From NCBI GenBank assembly GCA_031431475.1, contig JANPDL010000024.1, forward strand, positions 86,047-150,046: DNA of 64,000 nucleotides, given 5' to 3'. The position numbers were made by a program, and so were the translations under genes. Within the stretch, counting starts at the first letter, position 1. Each line of letters starts with the position of its first letter. This stretch comes from JADCCX01 sp031431475. Its GTDB lineage: Bacteria; Pseudomonadota; Alphaproteobacteria; Rhizobiales; Beijerinckiaceae. The notes under the pieces were generated by a model. It did not search any database, had not been told where the DNA came from, and saw nothing but the letters and a program-made list of their open reading frames with translations. Below, piece after piece: positions 52,914 through 60,873 of this stretch.

Positions 52914-54044
52914 TCAGGCTGAAACCTTCATGATCACAGTCTGACGCGGCGCGGTGCGTACGCGGATGTAGCCGCTGAGCTTGCGGTCCAGCGACGCATC
53001 GCCGGTGTCGACGCGCAGGACGGGCGGATCAAGATCCGCCAGCTTCCGGGCCCCACACATGACGGTGAGGTCATCCTTGCCGACTCGCTTCAGAAGCACC
53101 GGGCTGATCTGCTGATTGCCGCGGCCAAAGAGAAAGCCCTGGCCGCCAGTGACGCCGACAAGGATGCTTGTGGGGGTCTGCTCCGTGATTCTGGACAGAC
53201 GTGCGGCGTCGACATCCGTCGCGATCAGGCGCCCGTTCATCGCAACATCGACGCCGAGCAGGGTGCCATCGGCACCAAGGCGGCGCTTCACCTTCCGGAT
53301 GGTTGCACCGCAGCCCAGCACGTAGAGGCGACCGTCCTCCATCTCACCGACAAACTCGTCCGCCAGAGCTTCAAGCGCAGCATCATCGGCAGGCTTTGCC
53401 GGCGCCTTGCCACGCTGCATCGCATTATGTTCGACAGGCGCGCGGGCAATACCAAACAGTCGCGCTGCGACGACGCCTTGCTGCAGCAGCGTTTCGTCAA
53501 GGTCCATCACATCGGCATCTTGCCAGATCATGGCATCGGGATCCCTGAGAAAGCGTGACGCGATCGCGCCAGCCGCTTCGGGTGACACGCCGAAGACAGC
53601 GGAATGCATCTTGACCCCGCTGGGTATGCCAAGAAGCGCCACGTCCGACGCGCCGGCCATCACGTCCCGTGCTGTGCCGTCACCGCCGGCGAAGAGGATG
53701 AGGCCCGCGCCCGCTGCAGCCAGTTCGCCTGCGATCCGCTTTGTGTCTGCGCCGGTCGTGATGTGGCCAATACACCCAACGATCTGCGCTGATAGTCCTG
53801 CGGCGACGGTTGCATCGTGTCCCATGGCACCGGGAGCCGTGAGCAACGTTTCCCCGCAGCCATTCATCCGGAGGGCCTTGAGCATCCGCGCTGTCCTCTG
53901 GGCCGCGGCGGGAATCGCGCCAAGGGCGATTGCTTCGGCAAGCCTGTCGGGGCCATCGGTACCCTTGAGGCCAACTGCACCACCCATCCCGGCGACTGGG
54001 TTGATGATCAAGCCCACTCGCCGACCGACCGAAACAGGGGTCAT
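52914..54044 (-). CDS. ATP-NAD kinase/diacylglycerol-kinase-fold protein (AcoX-like)
   Basis: A 376-residue protein of the ATP-NAD kinase superfamily. It has VGLIINPVAGMGGAVGLKGTDG at the N-terminus, GLILFAGGDGTARDV (the GGDG nucleotide-binding motif) and PSGVKMHSAVFGVSP. AcoX-like members accompany acetoin/2-oxoacid dehydrogenase operons and their reaction is unknown. I chose the ATG at 54044, because the upstream ATG at 54077 lies inside the operator and would overlap it. It is the first gene of the eight-gene operon. An operator sits four bases upstream, close enough to block transcription or translation start. Confidence 0.85.
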   Translation of the reverse strand: MTPVSVGRRVGLIINPVAGMGGAVGLKGTDGPDRLAEAIALGAIPAAAQRTARMLKALRMNGCGETLLTAPGAMGHDATVAAGLSAQIVGCIGHITTGADTKRIAGELAAAGAGLILFAGGDGTARDVMAGASDVALLGIPSGVKMHSAVFGVSPEAAGAIASRFLRDPDAMIWQDADVMDLDETLLQQGVVAARLFGIARAPVEHNAMQRGKAPAKPADDAALEALADEFVGEMEDGRLYVLGCGATIRKVKRRLGADGTLLGVDVAMNGRLIATDVDAARLSRITEQTPTSILVGVTGGQGFLFGRGNQQISPVLLKRVGKDDLTVMCGARKLADLDPPVLRVDTGDASLDRKLSGYIRVRTAPRQTVIMKVSA

Positions 54045-54047
54045 AAA

Positions 54048-54084
54048 TTTGTTCGCATGACGAACGGTTTTTCGCATACCGGAT
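54048..54084. promoter_or_regulatory. tandem IclR-type operator at start of eight-gene operon
   Basis: GTTCG-CATGA-CGAAC (54051-54065), a perfect five-base-arm palindrome, and a degenerate TTTCG-CATAC-CGGAT (54070-54084) are 19 bases apart. They lie immediately upstream of the chosen start (54044) of the kinase-like gene, so binding would overlap the transcription start region. Confidence 0.7.
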
Positions 54085-54180
54085 TATTGCGTTTTGACGT
54101 CGTCTTCGCAACACCAAATATGCGGCATTGTCGATGGCGGCACGGCTTAAGCTGGTGACGTCCGTCCGGTAGGGACTCGG

Positions 54181-54288
54181 TTGCCGTATGTCGGCAGTGT
54201 CGGAGATTCCGATGACAATGCTCTCGCCGAGACCATCAACGGGCTTTACAAGGCCAAGGTCATCCACCGGCGCGGGCCTTGGAAGCAC
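54181..54288 (+). mobile_element. IS3-family transposase remnant (OrfB catalytic-core fragment)
   Basis: Translation from 54181 gives LPYVGSVGDSDDNALAETIN followed by GLYKAKVIHRRGPWK. This matches the conserved C-terminal catalytic segment of IS3-type OrfB (VGSVGDSYDNALAESINGLYKAEVIHRRGPW), which includes the final Glu of the DDE triad. Only about 36 codons remain, with no start, no flanking transposase sequence and no terminal repeats found. It directly precedes the truncated glycosyltransferase, so the element probably caused that truncation. It marks the boundary between the catabolic island and the surface-polysaccharide region. Confidence 0.8.
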
Positions 54289-54299
54289 AAGAATTTTCA

Positions 54300-54893
54300 T
54301 CTGATCGTCAATTATTTCTGTCGTTTGGCACAATAGAAACACGCAAGAACAGCCACTCTCTAACCCGAGCATTTCAAAGCCTATGGAATGCGGGCTCGGA
54401 AGTACATCTTGTGCTGGCTGGATACATTAGCGAAAGAGCAGATGAAGTTTTTGCTTTCATCAATCGTTGGAAATTAGACCCGCGCTTAACCTTTTTGTCG
54501 CAGCTTACAGACGAAGTTATCAGACATCATTTGCGACGGGCGCGGGCGGTTATTATGCCAAGTGAGACGGAGGGATTTGGCTTGCCCCCGTATGAGTCGG
54601 TTTATGCGGGTATACCGGCAATCATGTCCAATGCGCTGCCAAGCGCAGACTTAATTCCAGCTGGCGCGATCAAACTTGAGAATATGGACCCAGAATCGAT
54701 AGCCAACGCAGTACAATTCATGATGGATGATCGAAATGCAGCGCAACTGTGGCGCGAAGCAGCGGGCGTTCAGTTGCCGACATGGCGCTCTGTCAGCGCC
54801 GAGATAGCAGCTTGGGTTGAACAGGATGAGCCGAGGCCGGATCAGTCGATAGGGCTGAGCACCTTGGGAGAGTCGGAGGCACCGCGCCCTTGA
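54300..54893 (+). pseudogene. 5'-truncated GT4-family glycosyltransferase
   Basis: The frame encodes only the nucleotide-sugar-binding C-terminal domain of a GT4 glycosyltransferase: LFLSFGTIETRKNSHSLTRAFQSL, then VHLVLAGY, LTFLSQLTDEVIRHHLRRARAVIMPSETEGFGLPPYESVYAGIPAIMS, which contains the E-x-F-G-L-x-x-x-E motif. The N-terminal acceptor domain (about 170-200 residues) is missing and replaced by an IS3 scrap. An ATG at 54279 could start it but lies within the scrap region. The base composition is visibly more AT-rich than the neighbours. A truncated, probably inactive gene; an independent short function is unlikely. Confidence 0.75.
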
Positions 54894-54951
54894 CGGTTGC
54901 TTCGGTGGATGCCTAAGCGCATGTTCATGCCGACTGTTCGAGGATGATGTA

Positions 54952-55830
54952 GTGTTCAAGTTGTTGCAGCTGATTGCACTCCTCCTCCTCGCCGTGGTCG
55001 TCTATCGGCTCACGGTAATGCCCGATGCGGCCACAGCGCTGGGCGTCTGGACGACGGCCTGGGTGAAACCGCTGGTCGTCCCCGTTGTCGATCTCATCAA
55101 CGCCCCGCCTTTCGTCTATCTGGCCTCGGCGGCCATCTTCCTTTCGGCTGTAGCGGTGACGGCCTGGCATGCGCAGCGCGTGCTGCGACCGACGCTTCGG
55201 AGCTTCAGCGCCTGTGAGGCCGAGCTGGCGCGCGAGCTGCCGCAGACAACCGAGAGCTGGAGCTCCTGGACGGCGGTTGACGCCGAGGTGGCGCGCTGCT
55301 TGGCCAGGCACAACTTGCTGGTCACACCCTGGGCGGCGCTCTCCGCCGACATCGACAGCAGCGGCAAGTATCCAAGCCGCCCCTTCGCTGCCTATGTCGC
55401 GGAATCGCCGCTGACCGGGCAGCACGAACGCAGCTCCCTGATGCAGGCGCTGCCGGGCTACTACATATCGGTCGGGCTGCTGCTCACCTTCCTTGGTCTC
55501 GTGGTGGCGCTCTATTTCGCCGCCCGCGGCTTCCGGACCGGCGACGTCAACGAGGCGCGACAGGCGATCGTCCAGCTCCTGAACGCCTCCTCGTTCAAGT
55601 TCCTGACTTCGGTTGCGGCCCTCGCTGCCTCCCTTCTGGTGAGTATCTATTTTCGCTTCGCCCAGGGCCGGGTCGTGCGCGCCGGGGTACGGCTGACCCA
55701 GCGGCTCGAAAAGGCAGTCAGCCTCGCCAAGCTGAGCGACAGGAAGGGTCCCGGCGAGACGGCCACGCTGCTCGACATTGTCAAGCGGCTCGACCTGCTC
55801 CTCAGTCGCTTCGAGAGCGGACGATCGTGA
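54952..55830 (+). CDS. MotA/TolQ/ExbB-like proton-channel protein
   Basis: A 292-residue membrane protein with four predicted helices: residues about 4-22, 52-72, 165-190 (ALPGYYISVGLLLTFLGLVVALYFAA) and 218-240 (FKFLTSVAALAASLLVSIYFRF). The last two match the pore helices of ZorA/MotA/ExbB-type channels (G-L-L-x-T-F-x-G-L, then A-F-x-T-S-x-x-G-x). A cytoplasmic segment of about 95 residues separates helices 2 and 3. The C-terminus is amphipathic and may be a coiled coil. Translation starts at GTG 54952 after a GAGGATGAT site; the stop overlaps the MotB-like start. Likely stator with the next gene; cell function unknown. Confidence 0.75.
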   Translation: MFKLLQLIALLLLAVVVYRLTVMPDAATALGVWTTAWVKPLVVPVVDLINAPPFVYLASAAIFLSAVAVTAWHAQRVLRPTLRSFSACEAELARELPQTTESWSSWTAVDAEVARCLARHNLLVTPWAALSADIDSSGKYPSRPFAAYVAESPLTGQHERSSLMQALPGYYISVGLLLTFLGLVVALYFAARGFRTGDVNEARQAIVQLLNASSFKFLTSVAALAASLLVSIYFRFAQGRVVRAGVRLTQRLEKAVSLAKLSDRKGPGETATLLDIVKRLDLLLSRFESGRS

Positions 55831-56492
55831 GGCCTCGCATGGATACCGAAGAGGAGCCGTTCGACTTCAAGCCGTTCTTCGACATGGTTGTCGGCGTTCT
55901 GTTTATCCTCATCATTCTCGTGGCGGCGCAGATATTCTTCGCGCGCCAGGACGCCGCCGACGACGCTGCTCGCGCTGCGCGGCAAACGGCGGAACAGAGA
56001 CTGAGACTTGCAGAAACGGAGATTGCCGAGTTCCTCCGGCGTCAGGCTGCGGCCCTCGCCAGCCGCGGATTCGAAACGACGGTGCAGCGCAACAGTCAGA
56101 TGCTTGTCCTGCGCCTAGATCCGGTCCGGCTTGCCGCCGCGCCAGAAGGCGTGGCGGAAGCGCTCCTCGCCGAGGCCGGATGCGTAGCCGAGTCGCATCA
56201 CCAGCGGGAGGGCTGCGCCCGCTATGACCACATCCGACTCCAACACGTCGAGATGATTCTCGAAACCGCCACCGCGCTCGGCGTGGAGCCGGAAGCCGAG
56301 GCCGTTCGAAGCGCGGTGAATTTCGCAGCGGGCCTCGCCCGCGCCGGCGCCGATCTGCTCGCGCTGAAAGCGGTCGATGGCCGAATGATCCTCTCGCCCC
56401 ACCTTGTCTCCGGCCGGGCGAGGCCGATCGCCACGCCGCCGGAGGGCCAAACTTTTCTGCAATTGAGGTTTGTATTGCACAGCGTGCATTGA
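55827..56492 (+). CDS. MotB/ZorB-like single-pass protein with diverged OmpA-like domain
   Basis: About 217-221 residues. Residues 10-35 read FDFKPFFDMVVGVLFILIILVAAQIFF, a single helix with an Asp near its start, as in MotB/ExbD/ZorB where this Asp carries the proton. A helical linker (to about residue 75) precedes a C-terminal domain with weak OmpA-like character (NFAAGLARAGADLLAL...LQLRFVL), but the peptidoglycan-contacting GHTD-type motif is missing. Start is either the GTG at 55827, overlapping the previous stop as GTGA, or the ATG at 55839 preceded by GTGAGG. Partner of the upstream MotA-like protein. Confidence 0.7.
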   Translation: MRPRMDTEEEPFDFKPFFDMVVGVLFILIILVAAQIFFARQDAADDAARAARQTAEQRLRLAETEIAEFLRRQAAALASRGFETTVQRNSQMLVLRLDPVRLAAAPEGVAEALLAEAGCVAESHHQREGCARYDHIRLQHVEMILETATALGVEPEAEAVRSAVNFAAGLARAGADLLALKAVDGRMILSPHLVSGRARPIATPPEGQTFLQLRFVLHSVH

Positions 56493-56645
56493 CCAGCAGG
56501 CCGTTAAAAATCCATCGCCGTTCTGTGGCTGTCGTAATTCACTTACGGGCCTGCGCGCGGTGAGCCGCACATGATTTCATCACTGGACACGCTCCTGGCC
56601 TTCATCGACGAATGGGCTGCTTGCAGGGGCACCATCGGCGCAGAG
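56493..56645. other. short convergent gap
   Basis: A 153-base non-coding gap between convergent genes (MotB-like plus strand and WbdD-like minus strand). No clear stem-loop terminator with a T-run was recognised. Confidence 0.3.
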
Positions 56646-58760
56646 TCAGGTCGGCGGTGGTCGTCGGAAGATGCGGGTGACGCGCGATGACGCTGCCAGA
56701 ACCCTGCGCTCGACGCGCCGCGTCCAGCGGACAGCCTCCAGTGCCCTGTTCTGTTCGATCTCAGCGAGCTGCGTCGAAACCGCCGCCGCGTCCCTGGAGA
56801 GGCGGGTGAGTTCACCAGCGATAGTACGGTCGGACACTCCTCGCGCAGACGCCTCGCGCTCGGCGGTGGCCTCCTGTTCCGCGAGCCGTTCGGCCTGGGC
56901 TGCGAGCGCGTCGCCGAGCTTCCGGTTCGCCGTCTTGATCGCCGTCAGATCGGCGGCCTGGGCCTTCGCCTCAACGGCCGCCACCTCGACCGCGTAGGCC
57001 TGGCTCGCAAGACGTCCCGAGAGCGCTTCGAATGCTGCCGCGCGTGCGGCAGCCTCGCGTTCAGCCGACGCCTCCTGTTCCACCAGCCGTTCGGCCTGGG
57101 CTGCGAGCGCGTCGCCAAGCTGCCGGTTCGCCGCCTTGATCGCCGTCAGATCGGCGGCCTGGGCCTTCGCCTCAACGGCCGCCACCTCGACCACGTAGGC
57201 CTGGCTTGCAAGACGTCCTGAGAGTGCTTCGAATGCCGCCGCGCGCGCGGCGAGTTCGGCCTCGACTCCGGCGAGCCGGGAGGAGGCCGCCGCAGTCTCT
57301 CCGGCAAGCGCATCGATCTTGCCTGCAAGATGCATGATCCAATCACCCAAGACATTGAGATGTCGCTCCGCTGAGGCAGTCCAACGCTGCATGGGATCCG
57401 GAGCGTCATGTACCTCTTGGGATTCTTTGTTAGATGGCCCGAGCAACTCGAGAAGAGCGACGGGAGTAAATTTTGTTGTGTGCGCCATAACGCGATCAAA
57501 AGCGCTGCGATATTGATCGGGAAGGCTTGCCGTGCTGATGTATGGTCGTCGGATCGGATTAACGCGGGCTGGTTCGCGCGTCACGACGGCGTGCACGAAA
57601 CCAACAAGAGCATGCGTCAAGTCTTCCGGCCAAGTGCAATTCAACATGGAATGCGAGATAGCTCCAAAGTCAATGAGCCGTGCGTTGCCATCTGGGGTGA
57701 GGATAACATTCCAGACAGTTACATCGTTATGAAATAAACCTAGTTCCTGCAGCGAAGCTAATTGTTGAAGAATGTCGCGGATGACACGATCAGCGTCGAA
57801 GTCCCGTGCTTCCGCGATCACATCAATGAGCAGTTCCCCCGGCGTGAGCTCCCTTACGAGCCAAGCCTCGTCGATGGACGTGCCACTTTCTATGAGAGCG
57901 GGATAGGTAAGAGCCTGCCCATGCGCGGCGAGAACAGAGCTTTCGCGTTGCAGCTCCGTTTGGTTGGGCTCACTCAACGGTCCTATCAGACGAAACCGCT
58001 TGGCGAGGTACCCTTCTCCAAAGAAATAGCGGCGCGTGCCAGCATGATTAACGCCGACCAGCGGGTGCGACTTGGCCGTCCAGCGGTCGAAGCTTCGGCA
58101 TTCCCCGCCGAACCACCAGTGTTTGGCGCTGGCGAAGCAGAGCGGCCTGTCGAGTTCCGAGAGATGTGTGGGGAAACGCGCCAACTCATGTACGAACGGG
58201 TAGCTGGCGAGGAAGGCCTCGTGGTCCTCCGGCAGCGAGACTGCCCAGTGCACGGGTTCGCTGGCCAGCGCCAGTTCGTAGATGCCCGCCTCCGTCGTTT
58301 GCGCCGCCTTGGCGATCAGCCCCACCGCCGCTTCCAGGCCGCGCTGATGCGCGATGTGGTGGAACACGCTGAGGCCCAGCACGAGATCGAAGGCCCCGGG
58401 CTCCAGAGCGGCGATCGCGTCCTCGATGGTTCCCTCCTCGAACGCGGCCGCGAGCCCTGGATTCTCGGCCGCCAAGGCGCGGGCTACTGCCACGTTCTGC
58501 GGTAAGGAGTCGATGCCGGTTACTTTCGCCCCGTCGGTGGCGAGGCTCAGGCTGACATAGCCCTGTGCGCAACCAAGATCGAGAACCCGAAGCGGCCGCC
58601 CCAGCCGCTCGGCCAAGGCCTTGGCCGCTTGCCTTATGAGCGCTACCCGATCTTCGGTCATGCGCGAGGCACCCTGGAATTCGGGGTGCCCGAAAATGGG
58701 CTGATACAGTTCGGGAAGGGCGGCGACTAGCTCGGCCACCGTCTGTGCGCTCCGCGTCAT
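56646..58760 (-). CDS. WbdD-like methyltransferase-kinase with coiled-coil, polysaccharide chain terminator
   Basis: A 704-residue protein with three parts. Residues about 30-220 are a SAM methyltransferase (motif I VLDLGCAQGYVSLSLA at 59-74; FDLVLGLSVFHHI later). Residues about 255-430 are a small kinase: HNDVTVWN with Asp346 and Asn351, and DFG at 364-366. Residues about 470-670 are an Ala/Glu/Gln-rich predicted coiled coil containing two near-identical 67-residue units, ending in a basic RRVERRVL...RIFRR tail that could bind membrane. This is the architecture of WbdD, which caps O-antigen with methyl-phosphate and sets chain length through its coiled-coil ruler. Next to Wzm-Wzt, as expected. 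Confidence 0.85.
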   Translation of the reverse strand: MTRSAQTVAELVAALPELYQPIFGHPEFQGASRMTEDRVALIRQAAKALAERLGRPLRVLDLGCAQGYVSLSLATDGAKVTGIDSLPQNVAVARALAAENPGLAAAFEEGTIEDAIAALEPGAFDLVLGLSVFHHIAHQRGLEAAVGLIAKAAQTTEAGIYELALASEPVHWAVSLPEDHEAFLASYPFVHELARFPTHLSELDRPLCFASAKHWWFGGECRSFDRWTAKSHPLVGVNHAGTRRYFFGEGYLAKRFRLIGPLSEPNQTELQRESSVLAAHGQALTYPALIESGTSIDEAWLVRELTPGELLIDVIAEARDFDADRVIRDILQQLASLQELGLFHNDVTVWNVILTPDGNARLIDFGAISHSMLNCTWPEDLTHALVGFVHAVVTREPARVNPIRRPYISTASLPDQYRSAFDRVMAHTTKFTPVALLELLGPSNKESQEVHDAPDPMQRWTASAERHLNVLGDWIMHLAGKIDALAGETAAASSRLAGVEAELAARAAAFEALSGRLASQAYVVEVAAVEAKAQAADLTAIKAANRQLGDALAAQAERLVEQEASAEREAAARAAAFEALSGRLASQAYAVEVAAVEAKAQAADLTAIKTANRKLGDALAAQAERLAEQEATAEREASARGVSDRTIAGELTRLSRDAAAVSTQLAEIEQNRALEAVRWTRRVERRVLAASSRVTRIFRRPPPT
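56870..57272 (-). repeat. tandem 201-bp direct repeat within coiled-coil coding region
   Basis: Two adjacent copies of a 201-base unit, for example CGGCCTGGGCTGCGAGCGCG begins at 56891 and again at 57092. By eye, about 9 mismatches in the first 165 aligned bases, around 95 percent identity. Each unit encodes 67 residues (eight heptads plus one eleven-residue stutter), so duplication keeps the coiled-coil frame. It lies within the predicted ruler of the chain terminator. Confidence 0.85.
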
Positions 58761-58765
58761 GCTTG

Positions 58766-60085
58766 CTATCCGCTACCGATCACGCTTCCGGTCAGTGCCG
58801 TCAGGCTGAATGCGGCGCCAAGATCAATATGACCCGGCAACGGCGTTTCATTCTCGACCGGCACGAGGATTGAATCATAGCGACGGTCGAGCGGCACCAG
58901 TTCGCCGCTGCCGTCCTGCTCTGACACGCCGACGGACAGAAGATAGGAGCCCGTGTTGAGAAGCATCGGCAGATCGAAGGCTGCGAGCCGCAGGTCGCCG
59001 GTCGACGCGGGGCTCATCGATGCGCCGTCCCTGACGAGAATCGAATTCGTGCCATAGACGAACATGCCGTCAAGCGTCTTCACCAGCAGCCCGTAGACGG
59101 GCCTCTCTACAGGACGCTGGAACAGCACCTTGAAGGCCACACGAACCATCTGCCGCGTCCGCAGCGTGGTAGGGAAGAGGTCGCCGTCGGCCAGCAGGGC
59201 GTAATCGCAGATTGATACACCGCCGTCGCCCCAGCGATATTCGTCCTTCCGGTAGTGCATCCTCGTCGCGTAGACGTCTGCGGCGTCGGCGGAGAACGCC
59301 GGCCCCTTGACGGACTCTGGCTCGACGCCGGTCGCTTCTGGTCCGCCCGGACGCCCCTTGCCGAAGAGGTCGTCCAGGTAAATGTTTGAGACCTCGCGGG
59401 CGTTTCCGGAGATCTCCATTCGGCCCTTTTTGAGAAAAATGGCCCGCTCGCAACGCATCGCGACCTCGCTGGCGGAGTGCGACACATAGATGAAGGCTGT
59501 CCCGTTCTCGCGGAACTTCTGGATGCGTTCATGGCACTTCGCCTGGAAATAGGCGTCGCCGACCGCGAGCGCCTCGTCGACGATGAGCAGATCGGGCCGT
59601 ACGGCGGTTGCAGCGGCAAAAGCGACGCGCACGCTCATTCCGCTGGAATAGGTGCGGAGTGGACGGTCGAAATACTCGCCGATGTCCGCGAAAGCCTCAA
59701 TCTCCGGCACGATCGCCTCCGCCTCTGCGGCTGACAGACCGAACAGGATCAGCGAATGCATGGCGTTTTCACGGCCGGTGAACTCCGCATTGAAGCCGAC
59801 GCCGAGCTCGAGGATCGCGCTCACCGTCCCATTCATCGCGATCGAGCCTTCCGTGGGTGAGACGGTGCCCGCCAGCAGCTTCAAGAGTGTGCTTTTTCCG
59901 GCCCCGTTTCGGCCAAGGATGCCAATACTCTCGCCTTTTTCGAGAGTGAAGGAGACGTCCCGCAGGACCCAGTTATCCGTGAAGCCCGAGGGACGGCCCG
60001 TGATCCAACCCCATGTCCGCCATAATTCGTGGGCGTAGGTGCGGTAGGATTTGCCTAGGTTTTGGGCGACGACGACGGCGCTCAT
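58766..60085 (-). CDS. wzt: ABC polysaccharide exporter ATPase with C-terminal cargo-binding domain (Wzt-like)
   Basis: A 439-residue ATPase. Walker A is GRNGAGKSTLLKLL, the signature is YSSGMSVRVAFAAAT, Walker B LLIVDEALAVGD, and the switch His lies in YVSHSASEV. Residues about 260-439 form a beta-rich Wzt-type C-terminal domain (MVRVAFKVLFQRPVERPVYGLLVKTLDGMFVYGTNS), which in O9a-type systems binds the methylated/phosphorylated non-reducing end of the O-antigen. This matches the WbdD-like terminator encoded directly downstream (five-base gap). It overlaps the permease gene by four bases. Confidence 0.91.
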   Translation of the reverse strand: MSAVVVAQNLGKSYRTYAHELWRTWGWITGRPSGFTDNWVLRDVSFTLEKGESIGILGRNGAGKSTLLKLLAGTVSPTEGSIAMNGTVSAILELGVGFNAEFTGRENAMHSLILFGLSAAEAEAIVPEIEAFADIGEYFDRPLRTYSSGMSVRVAFAAATAVRPDLLIVDEALAVGDAYFQAKCHERIQKFRENGTAFIYVSHSASEVAMRCERAIFLKKGRMEISGNAREVSNIYLDDLFGKGRPGGPEATGVEPESVKGPAFSADAADVYATRMHYRKDEYRWGDGGVSICDYALLADGDLFPTTLRTRQMVRVAFKVLFQRPVERPVYGLLVKTLDGMFVYGTNSILVRDGASMSPASTGDLRLAAFDLPMLLNTGSYLLSVGVSEQDGSGELVPLDRRYDSILVPVENETPLPGHIDLGAAFSLTALTGSVIGSG

Positions 60086-60873
60086 AGCGCGTCCACGATC
60101 TCGGGACCGGCGCGGCGGAACAGCATGAAGGCGCTGGCGAAGAGGAGGGTACCAATCAGCGTCGGCCAGGCCAGCGCCGAGAGATCGGGCCAGGTACCGT
60201 AGAGCAGCGCTTTCTGGTAAACTTCGACTAACGGAACCAGCGGATTAAAAGAGAATATCCAGCGGAAGCTTTCGGGAGGCATGGCGCGCGTGTAGACGAT
60301 CGGCGTGAGCCAGAACCAGATCTGGAGCACAACGGCGAGAACCTGCGCGACGTCGCGAGAAAAGACGTTGACTACCCCGAGCGTAACGCCGAGTCCGAAA
60401 GCGAACATCGAAATCAGGATCATGCCCAAGGGAACTGCAAGCCAGGTCGCGGTCGGGTAATGGCCAAACGCGACAAAGACGACCAACATCACCGCCAGCA
60501 GGATGAGATGATTGAACCAGGCGTTGCCCAGCACGATCATCGGCAAGCAGAGCCGGGGGAAAGCCAGCTTCTTCAGGAAACCTGCGTTATCCGGAAACAT
60601 GGTCAGGCTTCGGTTGACGATTTCAGTGAACAGTCCCCAAGCCGCCATGCCTGACATGACGAAGATGGCATAGGCCGCCTTGTTGCCGGTATCCGGCAGC
60701 CGCGCCGCCAGCACCTCGGACAGTATCAACGCGAACACCAGCGACTGTGCCAACGGATGTAGAACGAACCAGGCGTTGCCGAGCCACGAGCGCGCGAAGC
60801 GGCCCTTCTGTTCGGCTCGAATTGACGACATTACGAAGTGGCGATATCGCCAGATAATTTTGAGAAAAGACAA
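60082..60873 (-). CDS. wzm: ABC-2 polysaccharide exporter permease (Wzm-like)
   Basis: A 263-residue membrane protein with six predicted helices: MSFLKIIWRYRHFVMSSIRAEQKGRFARSWLGNAWFVLHPLAQ at the N-terminus, the typical amphipathic entry segment of ABC-2 polysaccharide exporters, and IWFWLTPIVYTRAMPPESFRWIFSFNPLVPLVEVYQKAL near the end, the hallmark PIVY...NP family motif. It is first in the minus-strand wzm-wzt-wbdD-like unit. It exports lipid-linked glycan across the inner membrane. Confidence 0.92.
   Translation of the reverse strand: MSFLKIIWRYRHFVMSSIRAEQKGRFARSWLGNAWFVLHPLAQSLVFALILSEVLAARLPDTGNKAAYAIFVMSGMAAWGLFTEIVNRSLTMFPDNAGFLKKLAFPRLCLPMIVLGNAWFNHLILLAVMLVVFVAFGHYPTATWLAVPLGMILISMFAFGLGVTLGVVNVFSRDVAQVLAVVLQIWFWLTPIVYTRAMPPESFRWIFSFNPLVPLVEVYQKALLYGTWPDLSALAWPTLIGTLLFASAFMLFRRAGPEIVDAL

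Noticed and set aside
54952..56492. Complete Zorya anti-phage system
   Set aside because: Only ZorA/ZorB-like genes are present; the next gene is a WbdD-like protein on the other strand and no helicase or nuclease partner is in the window.
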